From Planctomycetota bacterium (GTDB lineage Bacteria > Planctomycetota > UBA8742 > UBA2392), in the NCBI GenBank assembly GCA_020425605.1, contig JAGQRH010000004.1:123251-187250 (forward strand): DNA of 64,000 nt, in the 5' to 3' direction. The number at the start of each line of letters is the position of its first letter. Positions within the stretch are counted from its first letter, which is position 1. The translations under genes and the position numbers were made by a program. The notes under the pieces were generated by a model. That model did not search any database and had not been told where the DNA came from. It was given only the letters and a program-made list of their open reading frames with translations. Below, one piece after another: positions 55,919-64,000 of this stretch.

Positions 55919-58900
55919 CAGGATCCGCTTGCGGGGAACTTCTGCTTGCCTTTGTCCATGAAGGCGGCGAACTCCTCCGGCTTCAGCGAGTTGATGAACT
56001 GCGGCGGGACGAACTTCTCGAGCATGTTGCCGTCAGCGTCAATGATGACGTACATGGGCACGCCCTTTTTGCCCTGGCCGTATTTCTTGTAGTACTCCTT
56101 GGCCTTCGGGTCCTCGTCCTTGTCTGTCCACTGCTGGCACAGGACGAAGTCGTTGAGCAGCTTCGGTTGCACCTGCGGTGTCGGGAAGATGTTCTTTTCC
56201 ACCCAGCGGCAGTTTGCGCAGATGACGCCGGTGAAGTCCACAAATACCGGCTTGCCCGTGCGTTTGGACTCGGCCATGGCTTCATCAAGATCCTGATACC
56301 AGTGCTCCTCTTGTGCCTGGCCACCACTGCTTCCACCACCCGCGCCAGGGCGCTCCGCACGAGGCGGCATGAAGCCGTCCAGCAGACCCATTGGCTTGGC
56401 ACTCGTCAGACCGGGCACCAGATAGAGCGCGAAAGACAGGAAGCCGATCGCGATCATCATGCGGATCACGCCAACTTGCTCAAGTTTCTCGTGATCATGC
56501 GGCAGCCGGAAGACACCCAGCAGATACAGCCCGGCGCCTGCTGCGCAAGCAATCCAGAAAGCATCGACGAAGTCGCGGTTGAACCACTCAGGAATCACCT
56601 TGCCGGTAAAGCCGATCTCAGCCCACGCAAAGTAGCGGACGGCAACTGCGATCTCGATGAAAGCGAACACAACTTTGAGCGCGTTCATCCAGCCGCCGGA
56701 CTTAGGCAGCTTCTTGAGCAGACTCGGAAACATGCCCATCACGAAAATAGGCAGTGCAAGCCCCGACGCATAAATCAGCATTGCAAGCGCCGGCACCCAG
56801 CGACTGATTGACTCATCCCCGCCATTGCCCGCTGCACCGGCCAGGATGGTTGCAGCAATCGGGCCAGTGCAGGAAAAACTGATGATGGCAAAGCTGCCAC
56901 CGCTGAGCAGGGCCGTAACGTAGCCTTTGCCCTCTTTCTGCGTAGCCATCTGCTTGCGGCTGATCCATGACGACATGAATGTCGGCATCCGCAATTCGAA
57001 CAGGCCGAAGAAGCTCAGTGCGAAGATTACAAACAGCAGCGCTATGCCAAGGTTTACAAATGGGTTCGTCGAGACGATCTGAGCACCTTGCTCACCCAGC
57101 GCCAGGGACGTGATCAAGCCGAACAGAGTGAACACGCCGACGATGCACGTGCAGTAGATGAACGCGGCCGCCAGAGGGCTCCGACCTTGCTCTGATTGTT
57201 TGACAAAGAAACCGATTGTCAGCGGCAACACGGGCAGTACGCAGGGCGTTAGCAGAGTGACCATGCCGAGGCCGAACACGCCCAGCAGGAACCAGAACAG
57301 CCCTCCACTGTCTTCAATCTCCTGTTCGAGCCCACCTACGGGCGGCGTGACAGCAGGCTCTACAACCGGACCCGGCTTGACAGGTTTTGCACCGTCCTGG
57401 GGCACGTATTCCGGCCCGGAACTTGGTTTGCCATCGCGGCGTGGCGAGCTGGCAACTTCGGCAGGGCCACTAGCGGTAGACGTTACCGTCGCCTGCCAGC
57501 CAAACGGAGTTTTCGACTCGTCACATATCCAGGTGCATGCGCCATCATCGCAATACTGCGCGGCCAGACTTCCAGTCAGCGTGAATCTGGCACCGTCCGT
57601 AGCGGCCGCTGGAATTCGGAAGTCGCGGACAACCACGAAATCGCCAAAATACTCCCACTCGTCGGCACCGAAGTAGTTCTCCGGATCGTTGGCCGGCAGC
57701 AGGTGATACTCCGGGAAACGCCAGTTGCCTGCAGGCTCAAGGCCTCCGAAGTCGACGACGCTGAGAAGCATGAGGCGAAAGGGCTTGCCGTCAACGATGG
57801 TATGCGGGCTGTCCGGGTGATAGAGCCGGTACCTGCCGCCGGGGCCGGTCTTCAACTTGAAGCGCAGCTCCAGGCTGACCAGACCGCCCGGCTTGACTTC
57901 GTTGCCGGCAAACACGGTTTCGAAGTCGAATATCTCACTAAGGTCTTCCGGGGGTTGCTGCAAGCCTCGCGGCAGCTTGAGTTCAGGCTGTGGCGTAGGC
58001 TTCTTTTCCGGCTGAGAAACGATCGGATCAGACGGCTCAACCGGTGGCTTCTCTTCTGGTCCCTTCAGGAAGTCGATGAACTCGTGTCCGCGTTTTTCGG
58101 CGGGCAGGGTGCTGGCAATCCCGCGTACGACCTTGGCGTCGTGGTCCATCACCGCGTAGTAGGGCACTCCGGCACTCGGGGCAGGCTTGTACTTCTCCCA
58201 CAGCGCGTCATAGGTCGGGTTGTTGATGTCGTTCATGATGCTGACGATGACGTAGTCTTCGAACAGGTCCTCCACTTCGGGCAGCACGAAGACCGTCGCC
58301 TCCATGCGGCGGCAGGGGCCGCAATTCAGGCCGTTGAAGTCAACGAGCAACGGCTTGTCTTCCTTCACCGCCTGTGCGAGCGCCTTGTCGAAGTCGCCGT
58401 GAAACACATGCGTGTGAACCTCAAACTCGCCGCTGTCGAAGTAGCAGGCCTCGTCGCAGATCACCAGCGAATACTTGGCCTTCAGGTCGGCAGGACCGTA
58501 GGCGTCCTCCGGGACGTCGAAGACGTAGGTAAGGGTAAAACGCTCCGGCAACTCAAGCTCGGAAGGGCTGTCGGGGTAGTCGACCTTGGTACCGTCCGGC
58601 CAGGTCACTTCCGACAGAGTGAAGCCACCGAGTTCCGTAAACTCTATCTTCGGCGGCCCGCCCGCACCGCCCTGCGCCTCGTTGTCGCGGTGATATGCGT
58701 GGAAGCCGGAGGGCAAGGTGAAGATCACATCCATCTTCAGCTTGCCGCCCGGCTGCCCGGGGGCCTTCAGCCGCGCAGAAACCTTTGCGGCCGGCTTGAC
58801 TCCCCCCTCCTGCAACAGCATCGGGAGGGGGGCGTTTGCAGCGGCAGAGAACAACCCGTCGCGGCGCGGGGTAGGCAAGGCGCCTTCATCCTTGGCGGGT

Positions 58901-59775
58901 TTGATCTTCAGCTTGGCCTTGAATTCAACCGTGCGCATGTGGCACGCGTCTTCATCGCAGATTTGTACTTCGGCCTTGCCGGACAGCGAAAGTTCAGACT
59001 TCGCATCCTCCGGCACGCTGAATGTGTAGGTGACGGTGAAAGTGTCCTGGTACTCCCACTCAATCCAGTCGGTATCGACCTCGTGCTTGACGGCTTCAGG
59101 CCAATTCTGGTCCTTCAGCTTCAAGCCCGCCAGCTCGCCGAACTCGACAACGGGCGCGAGGCCGAAGCCGGGGTTATCCTTGGCGTAAATGTGGTAGCCC
59201 TTTGTGAAGGTGTAGGTCACCTTCAGTGTTGCGTCGCTGCCCGGCGCAACGTCACCGTCAAACGCGGCGCTGATCTTAACAACCGGCAACTCTTCCTTGG
59301 CCGGGGGGGCTTCCGTGCCGGCCTTGCCTACCTCGATGCTGGCCGTGAACTCGGCTTCGCTCTGCATGCAGCCGTTTTCGTCGCAGAATTGTGTCTCGTG
59401 TTTGCCCGCGACGGCCAGCTTTCCCTTTGCGTCGGCCGGCACCTTGAACGTGTAGCCGATCTTGAAGACGCCGCTCAGCTCCCATTCCTCGCTGAAGTCG
59501 TCCTTGTGCTTGTTCGGCTCGGGCCAGGTTTCCTTGACCAACTCCAGCCCGGACAACTCGGTCCAGGTAACTTTCACTGGTAGGCTGTAGCCCGGGTTGT
59601 CCTTGTGGTAGGCGTGGTAGCCGTCGGGGACCGTGAACTCGAGGTTGAGAGTGTATTCCTTACCTGGCTCAGCTTTGCCTTCGACGATCGGCTTGACATC
59701 GACCGACAGCCCCTCTTGCCCGAACAATACAGGCGCGAGGGCCGCGACCAGAATCAGACAGGCGGCACTTCGCAT
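55918..59775 (-). CDS. dsbD: Giant DsbD-type thiol:disulfide interchange protein
   Basis: ATG 59775, after AAGGAAGG, starts the signal peptide and gives 1285 residues, over twice the usual 560-600. Four DsbD-alpha-like domains each keep a Cys pair (near residues 130, 273, 440 and 742). A thioredoxin domain with CGPC (about 486) lies between the third and fourth. The membrane part (about 822-1125) has the paired Cys in LTPCVLP (844) and SFSCTGP (968). A C-terminal thioredoxin with CANC (about 1186) ends it. It should move electrons from cytoplasmic thioredoxin to envelope thiols, here to several acceptors. Confidence 0.9.
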   Translation of the reverse strand: MRSAACLILVAALAPVLFGQEGLSVDVKPIVEGKAEPGKEYTLNLEFTVPDGYHAYHKDNPGYSLPVKVTWTELSGLELVKETWPEPNKHKDDFSEEWELSGVFKIGYTFKVPADAKGKLAVAGKHETQFCDENGCMQSEAEFTASIEVGKAGTEAPPAKEELPVVKISAAFDGDVAPGSDATLKVTYTFTKGYHIYAKDNPGFGLAPVVEFGELAGLKLKDQNWPEAVKHEVDTDWIEWEYQDTFTVTYTFSVPEDAKSELSLSGKAEVQICDEDACHMRTVEFKAKLKIKPAKDEGALPTPRRDGLFSAAANAPLPMLLQEGGVKPAAKVSARLKAPGQPGGKLKMDVIFTLPSGFHAYHRDNEAQGGAGGPPKIEFTELGGFTLSEVTWPDGTKVDYPDSPSELELPERFTLTYVFDVPEDAYGPADLKAKYSLVICDEACYFDSGEFEVHTHVFHGDFDKALAQAVKEDKPLLVDFNGLNCGPCRRMEATVFVLPEVEDLFEDYVIVSIMNDINNPTYDALWEKYKPAPSAGVPYYAVMDHDAKVVRGIASTLPAEKRGHEFIDFLKGPEEKPPVEPSDPIVSQPEKKPTPQPELKLPRGLQQPPEDLSEIFDFETVFAGNEVKPGGLVSLELRFKLKTGPGGRYRLYHPDSPHTIVDGKPFRLMLLSVVDFGGLEPAGNWRFPEYHLLPANDPENYFGADEWEYFGDFVVVRDFRIPAAATDGARFTLTGSLAAQYCDDGACTWICDESKTPFGWQATVTSTASGPAEVASSPRRDGKPSSGPEYVPQDGAKPVKPGPVVEPAVTPPVGGLEQEIEDSGGLFWFLLGVFGLGMVTLLTPCVLPVLPLTIGFFVKQSEQGRSPLAAAFIYCTCIVGVFTLFGLITSLALGEQGAQIVSTNPFVNLGIALLFVIFALSFFGLFELRMPTFMSSWISRKQMATQKEGKGYVTALLSGGSFAIISFSCTGPIAATILAGAAGNGGDESISRWVPALAMLIYASGLALPIFVMGMFPSLLKKLPKSGGWMNALKVVFAFIEIAVAVRYFAWAEIGFTGKVIPEWFNRDFVDAFWIACAAGAGLYLLGVFRLPHDHEKLEQVGVIRMMIAIGFLSFALYLVPGLTSAKPMGLLDGFMPPRAERPGAGGGSSGGQAQEEHWYQDLDEAMAESKRTGKPVFVDFTGVICANCRWVEKNIFPTPQVQPKLLNDFVLCQQWTDKDEDPKAKEYYKKYGQGKKGVPMYVIIDADGNMLEKFVPPQFINSLKPEEFAAFMDKGKQKFPASGS

Positions 59776-59948
59776 GGAACTTCCTTCCTTAGCACAAACA
59801 CCGGCGCACCAATGCCCTATGCTACGAGAGGCTGCAGCGAATTGGGCATGATTTTCTCCCCGCCCGTTTGCATCGAACCGGGGCCATTCTATCGTTCCTA
59901 CCGACAACAGCCGCCGTGGCGGCTTTATTCGCACCTTAGCGGATCACA

Positions 59949-61199
59949 ATGCGCTATCTGCTGGTCCTGATTGACGGTCTTGCCGACACCCCCCACGTAG
60001 AGCTTGGGGGTAAGACCCCGCTGGAGGCTGCCAACGCCCCCGCGCTGGACAAGCTTGCCACGCATGGGCGCCTCGGCACAATCCGGACGGTTCCGCGAGA
60101 ACAGGCGCCGGAGACCCTGGCAGCGCTGTTTACGATCCTGGGCTATCCGCCCGGACCATACCTGACAGGCCGAGGCTACTACGAAGCGCTCTCCGCCGGC
60201 CTGATGCTCGGTGAAGAAGAGTGGTGCTTTCGACTGCAATTCGTGACAGAAGTCGACGGCAAGGTGGTCGATCCGCGAGCAGGCGGGCTTAGCGAAGAGG
60301 AGGGTCGCGAGCTATTGAAGGCGCTCGAGACTCACTTCAAGCAGAGCAAGATTCGATTCGTCCAGGGTCGAGGGCACAACCACCTGCTCATTATTGACGG
60401 TACCGACTTCAATGGCCTGACGTCGGTCAGTCCCTTCAACATCCTGGATCTGCCCAGAGGCGAGCACCTGCCCGAAGGGCCGGGCGCAGAAGTGCTTATC
60501 AAGGTCATGAACGAGGCGCCGGCCGTGCTGAAAAAGCACGAAGTCAATCGCGTCCGTGTGGACCTGAAGCAGAACCCCGCGAATGCCGTGTGGATCTGGG
60601 GTGGCGGCGCGGCCGTTGATGTTCCCGGTTTCCAGAAGACCTTTGGGATCGACGCTGCAATGGTCAGCTACAGCGACCTGTTCCGCGGCGTGGCCGTAGC
60701 CAGCGGGATCCGGGTTGTCACTCCGGGGGACTTGCCGTTGGTGCGGGATCCGAGTGGCCGGATGGCCGCCGTAAATGAAGACGAAGCCGCCACGAAGGCC
60801 AGCGAGACAGAGGAAATCACCAACATTCGAGCGGCAGCCGAGCGCGCGCTGGAAGGCAGCCAGCTCGTGATTGCGAATTTCAGCTCACCGGACGAGCACA
60901 GCCACCTCGGCGACGCCAAGGGCAAGGTTCGATCGATCGAATTGCTCGACAAGCACTTCTTCAAGCCGCTTGCAAAGAAGCTAGAAGCCGCCAACGACAT
61001 CCGCCTTACGGTCGTGCCGACTCTGATGTCGCGGTGCGAAACCCGCCAGCACGACGAACGCCCTGTACCGTTCCTGATGTGGGGCGAAGGCGTGGAGAGC
61101 CGCTGGCAACTGACACTTACCGAAAGCAACGCGGAAGAAACCGGCATCAAGATCGATGACGGCACGAGGCTGATCGACTACATCATCAACGGGCTCTAA
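59949..61199 (+). CDS. ApgM-like alkaline-phosphatase-superfamily protein, altered active site
   Basis: A 416-residue protein of the archaeal-type phosphoglycerate mutase (ApgM) family: VLIDGLAD at the start, NAPALDKLA, ILGYPPGPYLTGRGYYEA (shown by its core GPYLTGRGYYEA), and PDEHSHLGDAKGKV with IELLDK. Against the family pattern the nucleophile Ser is Thr (about residue 56) and the Asp-His pair before PVPFL is Thr-Leu, while other metal-ligand positions stay. It may be inactive as a mutase or use another substrate. The stop shares one base with the hpt start. Confidence 0.8.
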   Translation: MRYLLVLIDGLADTPHVELGGKTPLEAANAPALDKLATHGRLGTIRTVPREQAPETLAALFTILGYPPGPYLTGRGYYEALSAGLMLGEEEWCFRLQFVTEVDGKVVDPRAGGLSEEEGRELLKALETHFKQSKIRFVQGRGHNHLLIIDGTDFNGLTSVSPFNILDLPRGEHLPEGPGAEVLIKVMNEAPAVLKKHEVNRVRVDLKQNPANAVWIWGGGAAVDVPGFQKTFGIDAAMVSYSDLFRGVAVASGIRVVTPGDLPLVRDPSGRMAAVNEDEAATKASETEEITNIRAAAERALEGSQLVIANFSSPDEHSHLGDAKGKVRSIELLDKHFFKPLAKKLEAANDIRLTVVPTLMSRCETRQHDERPVPFLMWGEGVESRWQLTLTESNAEETGIKIDDGTRLIDYIINGL

Positions 61200-61726
61200 T
61201 GACCGACACGTACAAAGTGCTATTCGACGCCGAGGCCGTGCAGAAGCGCGTGTCTGAGTTGGCGGCGCAGATCAGCGCCGACTACGTCGGCAAGAGGCTT
61301 CTGTGCCTGGTCGTCCTGCGCGGGGGATTCTTCTTCGGTGCAGACCTTGTTCGTGAGCTTGAGGGCGTCGATGTCGAACTCGAGTTCGTGAAATTGCAGA
61401 GCTACACGGGGCGAGATACCAGCGGCCGATTGGTCGTCAACGGTCCGTTACCGCGTGTTTCGGGCTACGACGTGCTGGTGATCGAAGACCTTGTCGATAC
61501 TGGCCTGACGCTGTCGAACCTGCACGAAGCACTCGTCGCTCAGGGACCAAGCTCGCTACGCTATGCAATCGTCGTAGACAAGAAGGCCCGCCGGGAAATC
61601 CCGTTCGAATGCGAGTACGTGGCCTTTGACGTTGATGCAGACGTCTTCCTCGTCGGCTACGGCATGGACGACGAAAACAAGGGCCGGACGCTGCCCTACA
61701 TCGGCACCGTCACCCGGCAGGACTGA
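61199..61726 (+). CDS. hpt: Hypoxanthine phosphoribosyltransferase
   Basis: A 175-residue type I phosphoribosyltransferase. The PRPP loop is VLVIEDLVDTGLTL (about residues 92-105), with an LRGGFFFGADL loop near residue 40 and KLQSYTGRDTSG around 65-76 serving the flexible loop. It salvages hypoxanthine and guanine to IMP and GMP. The product of purH (IMP) is the same metabolite. It is coupled to the ApgM-like gene by a one-base overlap. Confidence 0.93.
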   Translation: MTDTYKVLFDAEAVQKRVSELAAQISADYVGKRLLCLVVLRGGFFFGADLVRELEGVDVELEFVKLQSYTGRDTSGRLVVNGPLPRVSGYDVLVIEDLVDTGLTLSNLHEALVAQGPSSLRYAIVVDKKARREIPFECEYVAFDVDADVFLVGYGMDDENKGRTLPYIGTVTRQD

Positions 61727-61811
61727 TCCCGACCACAATTCTTGATCCCTAGAACCGCCAAGGCCGACTGGCTGCGAATTGCCACTTTTCAGGCACCCAG
61801 CTGCCGGAATT

Positions 61812-61838
61812 TTTGCACGTAACTACTTATAACATAAT
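61812..61838 (+). promoter_or_regulatory. Candidate promoter for the His-rich secreted protein
   Basis: An AT-rich island in the 190-bp gap after hpt contains TTTGCA (61812-61817) and CATAAT (61833-61838), with 15-bp spacing, slightly short for sigma70. It is the only promoter-like site before the gene at 61917. Confidence 0.35.
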
Positions 61839-61916
61839 GGTTTACATGGAACCTGCAAAGCGCGTTCGGGGTCTAATAGTCAGAAGGGCTTGAGTTCAAA
61901 ACCACAGGAGACAGCC

Positions 61917-62489
61917 ATGAAAACTTTGTTCGCAGCGCTCGCCGGTTTCGCCCTGATCGGGGCAGTCGGCGCAACCCAGGTGAACGCGCAGGGCGTTCGC
62001 ATCGATATCAGAAAGGCCGACAAGCACGTGGTTATCGATACTACTCACACGTCCAATCGCACGGCGCCAAAGCCATTGCGTCAGCCGCAACGAAACGAGA
62101 AGAAATCCAGCGGGCACTTCATCACAGTGCAGAAAAAGGTCTGGGTCCCCGGGCACTACGAAGAACGCACCGTGCGCGTGCTGATACCCGCCAGCCACGA
62201 GGATGTGCGTGAGCGGAGAGTGGATAGCCGAGGGCATGTCTACTTCGTGACTGTCTGCAGGGTCATTCCCGCCCACTACGAAGACCAGTGCAGGCAGGTG
62301 TTCGTGCCCGGGTGCTACGAGATTCGCACAGAGAAAGTGTGGGTTGAGGACAATTGCGGCTGCGACGACGGACACGGAAATGACCATGGCAAGAACCACG
62401 GCAACGATCACGACGCCGGGTATGGCCACGGGGGCAGCAGCAAGGGCAAGAAGCACAACCGCGGCCGACGTGGCAGCGGAAGGCACTAA
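61917..62489 (+). CDS. Secreted Tyr/Trp-repeat protein with His/Gly/Asp-rich tail
   Basis: The ATG at 61917 follows AGGAGA by five bases and starts a signal peptide (ending VNAQ); 190 residues. The middle has two similar blocks, VWVPGHYEERTVRV and VIPAHYEDQCRQVFVPGCYEIRTEKVWV (cores VPGHYE and VPGCYE), a repeat seen in many planctomycete exported proteins, with three Cys and then CGC. The C-terminus is packed with His, Gly, Asp and Lys (GHGNDHGKNHGNDH), which could bind metal ions. A strong terminator follows, so it is a single-gene unit. Confidence 0.75.
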   Translation: MKTLFAALAGFALIGAVGATQVNAQGVRIDIRKADKHVVIDTTHTSNRTAPKPLRQPQRNEKKSSGHFITVQKKVWVPGHYEERTVRVLIPASHEDVRERRVDSRGHVYFVTVCRVIPAHYEDQCRQVFVPGCYEIRTEKVWVEDNCGCDDGHGNDHGKNHGNDHDAGYGHGGSSKGKKHNRGRRGSGRH

Positions 62490-62541
62490 CCGAACCGGCG
62501 GCCGATGACGCCTACCTCCCCCAGGCGTCCCGCCGGCCAAC

Positions 62542-62579
62542 ACGGCCCCGACCGAGCAAGGTCGGGGCCGTTCCGTTTT
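62542..62579 (+). terminator. Intrinsic terminator
   Basis: A perfect 12-bp stem (62542-62553 with 62560-62571), loop GAGCAA, followed by TCCGTTTT. It ends the transcript of the His-rich protein gene. Confidence 0.85.
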
Positions 62580-62622
62580 CCATACACCTCGACGCTCTGC
62601 CCGAGCGTGGCACAATGCGGCC

Positions 62623-62880
62623 ATGAGTTGGGACTTCCGCAAGCCGGGCACCCGCATCTGTGTGTGCTACAACACAACCAATGACCAGGCATTGGCAGTC
62701 TGGCGTGGATCCAAGGTACCCAGTGTCCAGCAGCTGACCACACAGTTCGAATGCGGGCGCAATTGCGCCATGTGCCTGCCCTACTTCGCCACGTTGTTGA
62801 GGGAGTACCAGCTGGGCAAGTGGCCTCAGGATAAAGCGACTGCAGCAGACCCAAACTGGTTCGGAGCAAGGCATGGCTAA
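62623..62880 (+). CDS. BFD-like [2Fe-2S]-binding small protein
   Basis: An 85-residue protein with four cysteines in the pattern of bacterioferritin-associated ferredoxin-like domains: CVC (residues 13-15), then CGRNCAMC about 30 residues later. The helix-rich spacing fits a [2Fe-2S] cluster between helices. Such proteins deliver electrons or act as cluster-bearing modules. The stop overlaps the EVE gene by 8 bp, so the two are probably translated together. Confidence 0.75.
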   Translation: MSWDFRKPGTRICVCYNTTNDQALAVWRGSKVPSVQQLTTQFECGRNCAMCLPYFATLLREYQLGKWPQDKATAADPNWFGARHG

Positions 62881-63421
62881 GCGCTACTGGCTGATGAAAG
62901 TGGAACCTGAATCCTACTCAATCGACGAGTTCCAGCGCGCCGGAGAGACAAGTTGGGAGGGCGTCCGTAACTACCAGGCGCGCAATACTCTACGCGACGA
63001 CTTCCAGGTAGGCGATGGCGTGCTGTTTTACGCCAGCAACGCCGATCCAACAGGCGTCGCCGGGATTGCGGAGGTCAGCCGAGCGGGCTATCCGGACCAC
63101 TTCGCGTGGGACAAGAAACACGACTACTACGATCCGAAGAGCGACCCGGAAAACCCGACCTGGTACATGGTGGACATCAGGTTCGTCGAAAAGTTCCCAG
63201 CTGTCGTTTCACTACAGCAGCTGAAATCGACAAAGGGGCTTGAGGACATGATGGTCACGAAGCGCGGCATGCGCCTGTCCGTACAGCCCGTGAAGTCCGA
63301 CGAATTCAAAATCGTGCTGGACCTCGGACGCTCGGGCCAGGTCGCGCCGCCCAAGGCCGCCAAGGCGAAAGCCAAGAAGGCCAGGAGCGCCGCACGCAAG
63401 CCGGCGCGAAAACGGAAGTAG
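62873..63421 (+). CDS. EVE (PUA-like) domain protein
   Basis: A 182-residue protein. Residues 1-150 are an EVE domain: YWLMKVEPESYSIDEF at the start, TSWEGVRNYQARNTLR, GDGVLFYASNADPTGVAGIAEV and MVDIRFVEKF. EVE domains bind modified nucleotides in RNA or DNA. The C-terminal 35 residues are a Lys/Ala/Arg-rich tail (KAKAKKARSAARKPARKRK), which would add nucleic-acid affinity. It lies between the BFD-like gene and an unknown gene. Confidence 0.9.
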   Translation: MAKRYWLMKVEPESYSIDEFQRAGETSWEGVRNYQARNTLRDDFQVGDGVLFYASNADPTGVAGIAEVSRAGYPDHFAWDKKHDYYDPKSDPENPTWYMVDIRFVEKFPAVVSLQQLKSTKGLEDMMVTKRGMRLSVQPVKSDEFKIVLDLGRSGQVAPPKAAKAKAKKARSAARKPARKRK

Positions 63422-63877
63422 ATGCGATTCCTGAACCGAAAATGGGTCGACGGGGGCTATGACGAGGAGACAACGTACCTCTACCTCGGCGTCTACCTTC
63501 GCCATCTCGAAGACCTTGCGCCCGACGCCCCCACGAATGTGCGGGTACTCGGAGCCATCAGCCAGGGCCACAATCTGATCGGCTCGCAAGTTGCAGCAAC
63601 GACACTAGATCGCGAGGCGGCCAGCTTCCACCTGGTGCTGCGAATCCAGACCATCGAAGGCGATCGCTTCATGGACGTCCGATACAAGGGCGTCGACCCC
63701 GAATCAGTAGATGAACACGCCTTTGACGGTGTCGACTATGTCCTGACAGATGAGCTGGATGTGGCGCCGGACGAACGCTTCGAACACCGCATTCTGCTGA
63801 GCCCAGAGGGCGAATTCGCCATCCAGTTCAGTGACCTGGAACTGAAGGTCTCCAGGGGCAAGAACGAAGAAGAATAG
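63422..63877 (+). CDS. Hypothetical cytoplasmic protein
   Basis: A 151-residue protein whose ATG directly follows the EVE gene stop. Predicted mostly beta with an acidic C-terminus (KNEEE). It has no signal peptide and no motif I recognise. The spacing suggests translation from the EVE message, and it ends 9 bp from the convergent dehydrogenase gene. Confidence 0.6.
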   Translation: MRFLNRKWVDGGYDEETTYLYLGVYLRHLEDLAPDAPTNVRVLGAISQGHNLIGSQVAATTLDREAASFHLVLRIQTIEGDRFMDVRYKGVDPESVDEHAFDGVDYVLTDELDVAPDERFEHRILLSPEGEFAIQFSDLELKVSRGKNEEE

Positions 63878-63885
63878 CGGAGCAG

Positions 63886-64000
63886 CTAGACTACACGGTG
63901 TGCAGGTTCTTGCCCCGTCAATACCGCGACCACGGCGCGCGCGCACATGCGGCCCATTTCGTCGCGCGCCTCAACAGTCGCACTGCCGATGTGGGGCAGC
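63886..64000 (-). CDS. D-isomer-specific 2-hydroxyacid dehydrogenase, C-terminal end (cut by window end)
   Basis: The minus strand is open from the window edge to TAG at 63886-63888. The 38 visible residues include LPHIGSATVEARDEM and a closing VLTGQEPAHRV, which match the catalytic-His region (PHIGSAT) and C-terminus of glyoxylate/hydroxypyruvate reductases and related NAD enzymes. The rest of the gene lies past 64000. Confidence 0.85.
   Translation of the reverse strand, partial: LPHIGSATVEARDEMGRMCARAVVAVLTGQEPAHRVV

Noticed and set aside
57703..59583. 626-residue open frame antisense to dsbD
   Set aside because: dsbD has clear domains in its own frame; the antisense product is Arg/Leu/Gly-rich without motifs or a ribosome site.

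Overview
The window is high-GC, densely coded bacterial DNA with no rRNA, tRNA, CRISPR array, insertion sequence or phage gene that I can see. A KDO cytidylyltransferase (kdsB) indicates a Gram-negative outer membrane. Many lipoproteins, HEAT-repeat and PDZ proteins, a membrane Ser/Thr kinase, scattered type II secretion-like genes (gspK, a giant pseudopilin, a pore-less secretin-domain protein), a sigma-like/FecR fusion and a tyrosine-rich repeat protein together resemble Planctomycetota or a neighbouring phylum. That assignment is inference from gene style, not from a marker-gene search.

Layout. 1-3.1 kb: a plus-strand run with a Nudix end, a BaiN-like flavoprotein, a histidine phosphatase and two lipoproteins. 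3.1-11.2 kb: a membrane protein, a ferredoxin-MBL fusion, a coiled-coil membrane protein, gluQRS and an amino-acid dehydrogenase (minus strand), then an EamA transporter, a secretin-domain protein and a lipoprotein. 11.2-16.4 kb: four secreted proteins in one minus-strand operon; two carry what look like eroded metzincin zinc sites. 16.7-23.7 kb: ribH, nusB, ftsY, then a 1314-residue sigma/anti-sigma/FecR/PDZ/coiled-coil fusion and two small partners. 23.7-26.1 kb: gspK with a double-PDZ protein. 26.2-30.2 kb: an unknown protein, DedA, a WYL regulator pair and a DEDDh exonuclease. 30.2-33.8 kb: a zinc-protease-like membrane protein, a diguanylate cyclase, a small membrane protein and kdsB. 33.8-45.2 kb: a five-gene minus-strand surface locus (vWA protein, 1534-residue pseudopilin with a LamG-like end, two tandem secreted paralogs, membrane Ser/Thr kinase). 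45.5-51 kb: HEAT lipoprotein, nuoJKL without the rest of complex I, CPBP protease. 51-59.8 kb: purH and the operon dsbD (giant form)-GGDEF-TPR. 59.9-64 kb: an ApgM-like protein with altered catalytic residues, hpt, a His-rich secreted protein, a BFD-like ferredoxin, an EVE protein, an unknown protein and the end of a D-2-hydroxyacid dehydrogenase.

Themes. Housekeeping genes (ribH-nusB-ftsY, purH, hpt, kdsB, nuoJKL) are interleaved with envelope genes of unknown function. The two best candidates for undescribed systems are the ftsY-coupled sigma/anti-sigma fusion operon and the pseudopilin/vWA/kinase locus. The giant DsbD and the pseudo-metzincin cassette also suggest a heavily elaborated exported proteome.
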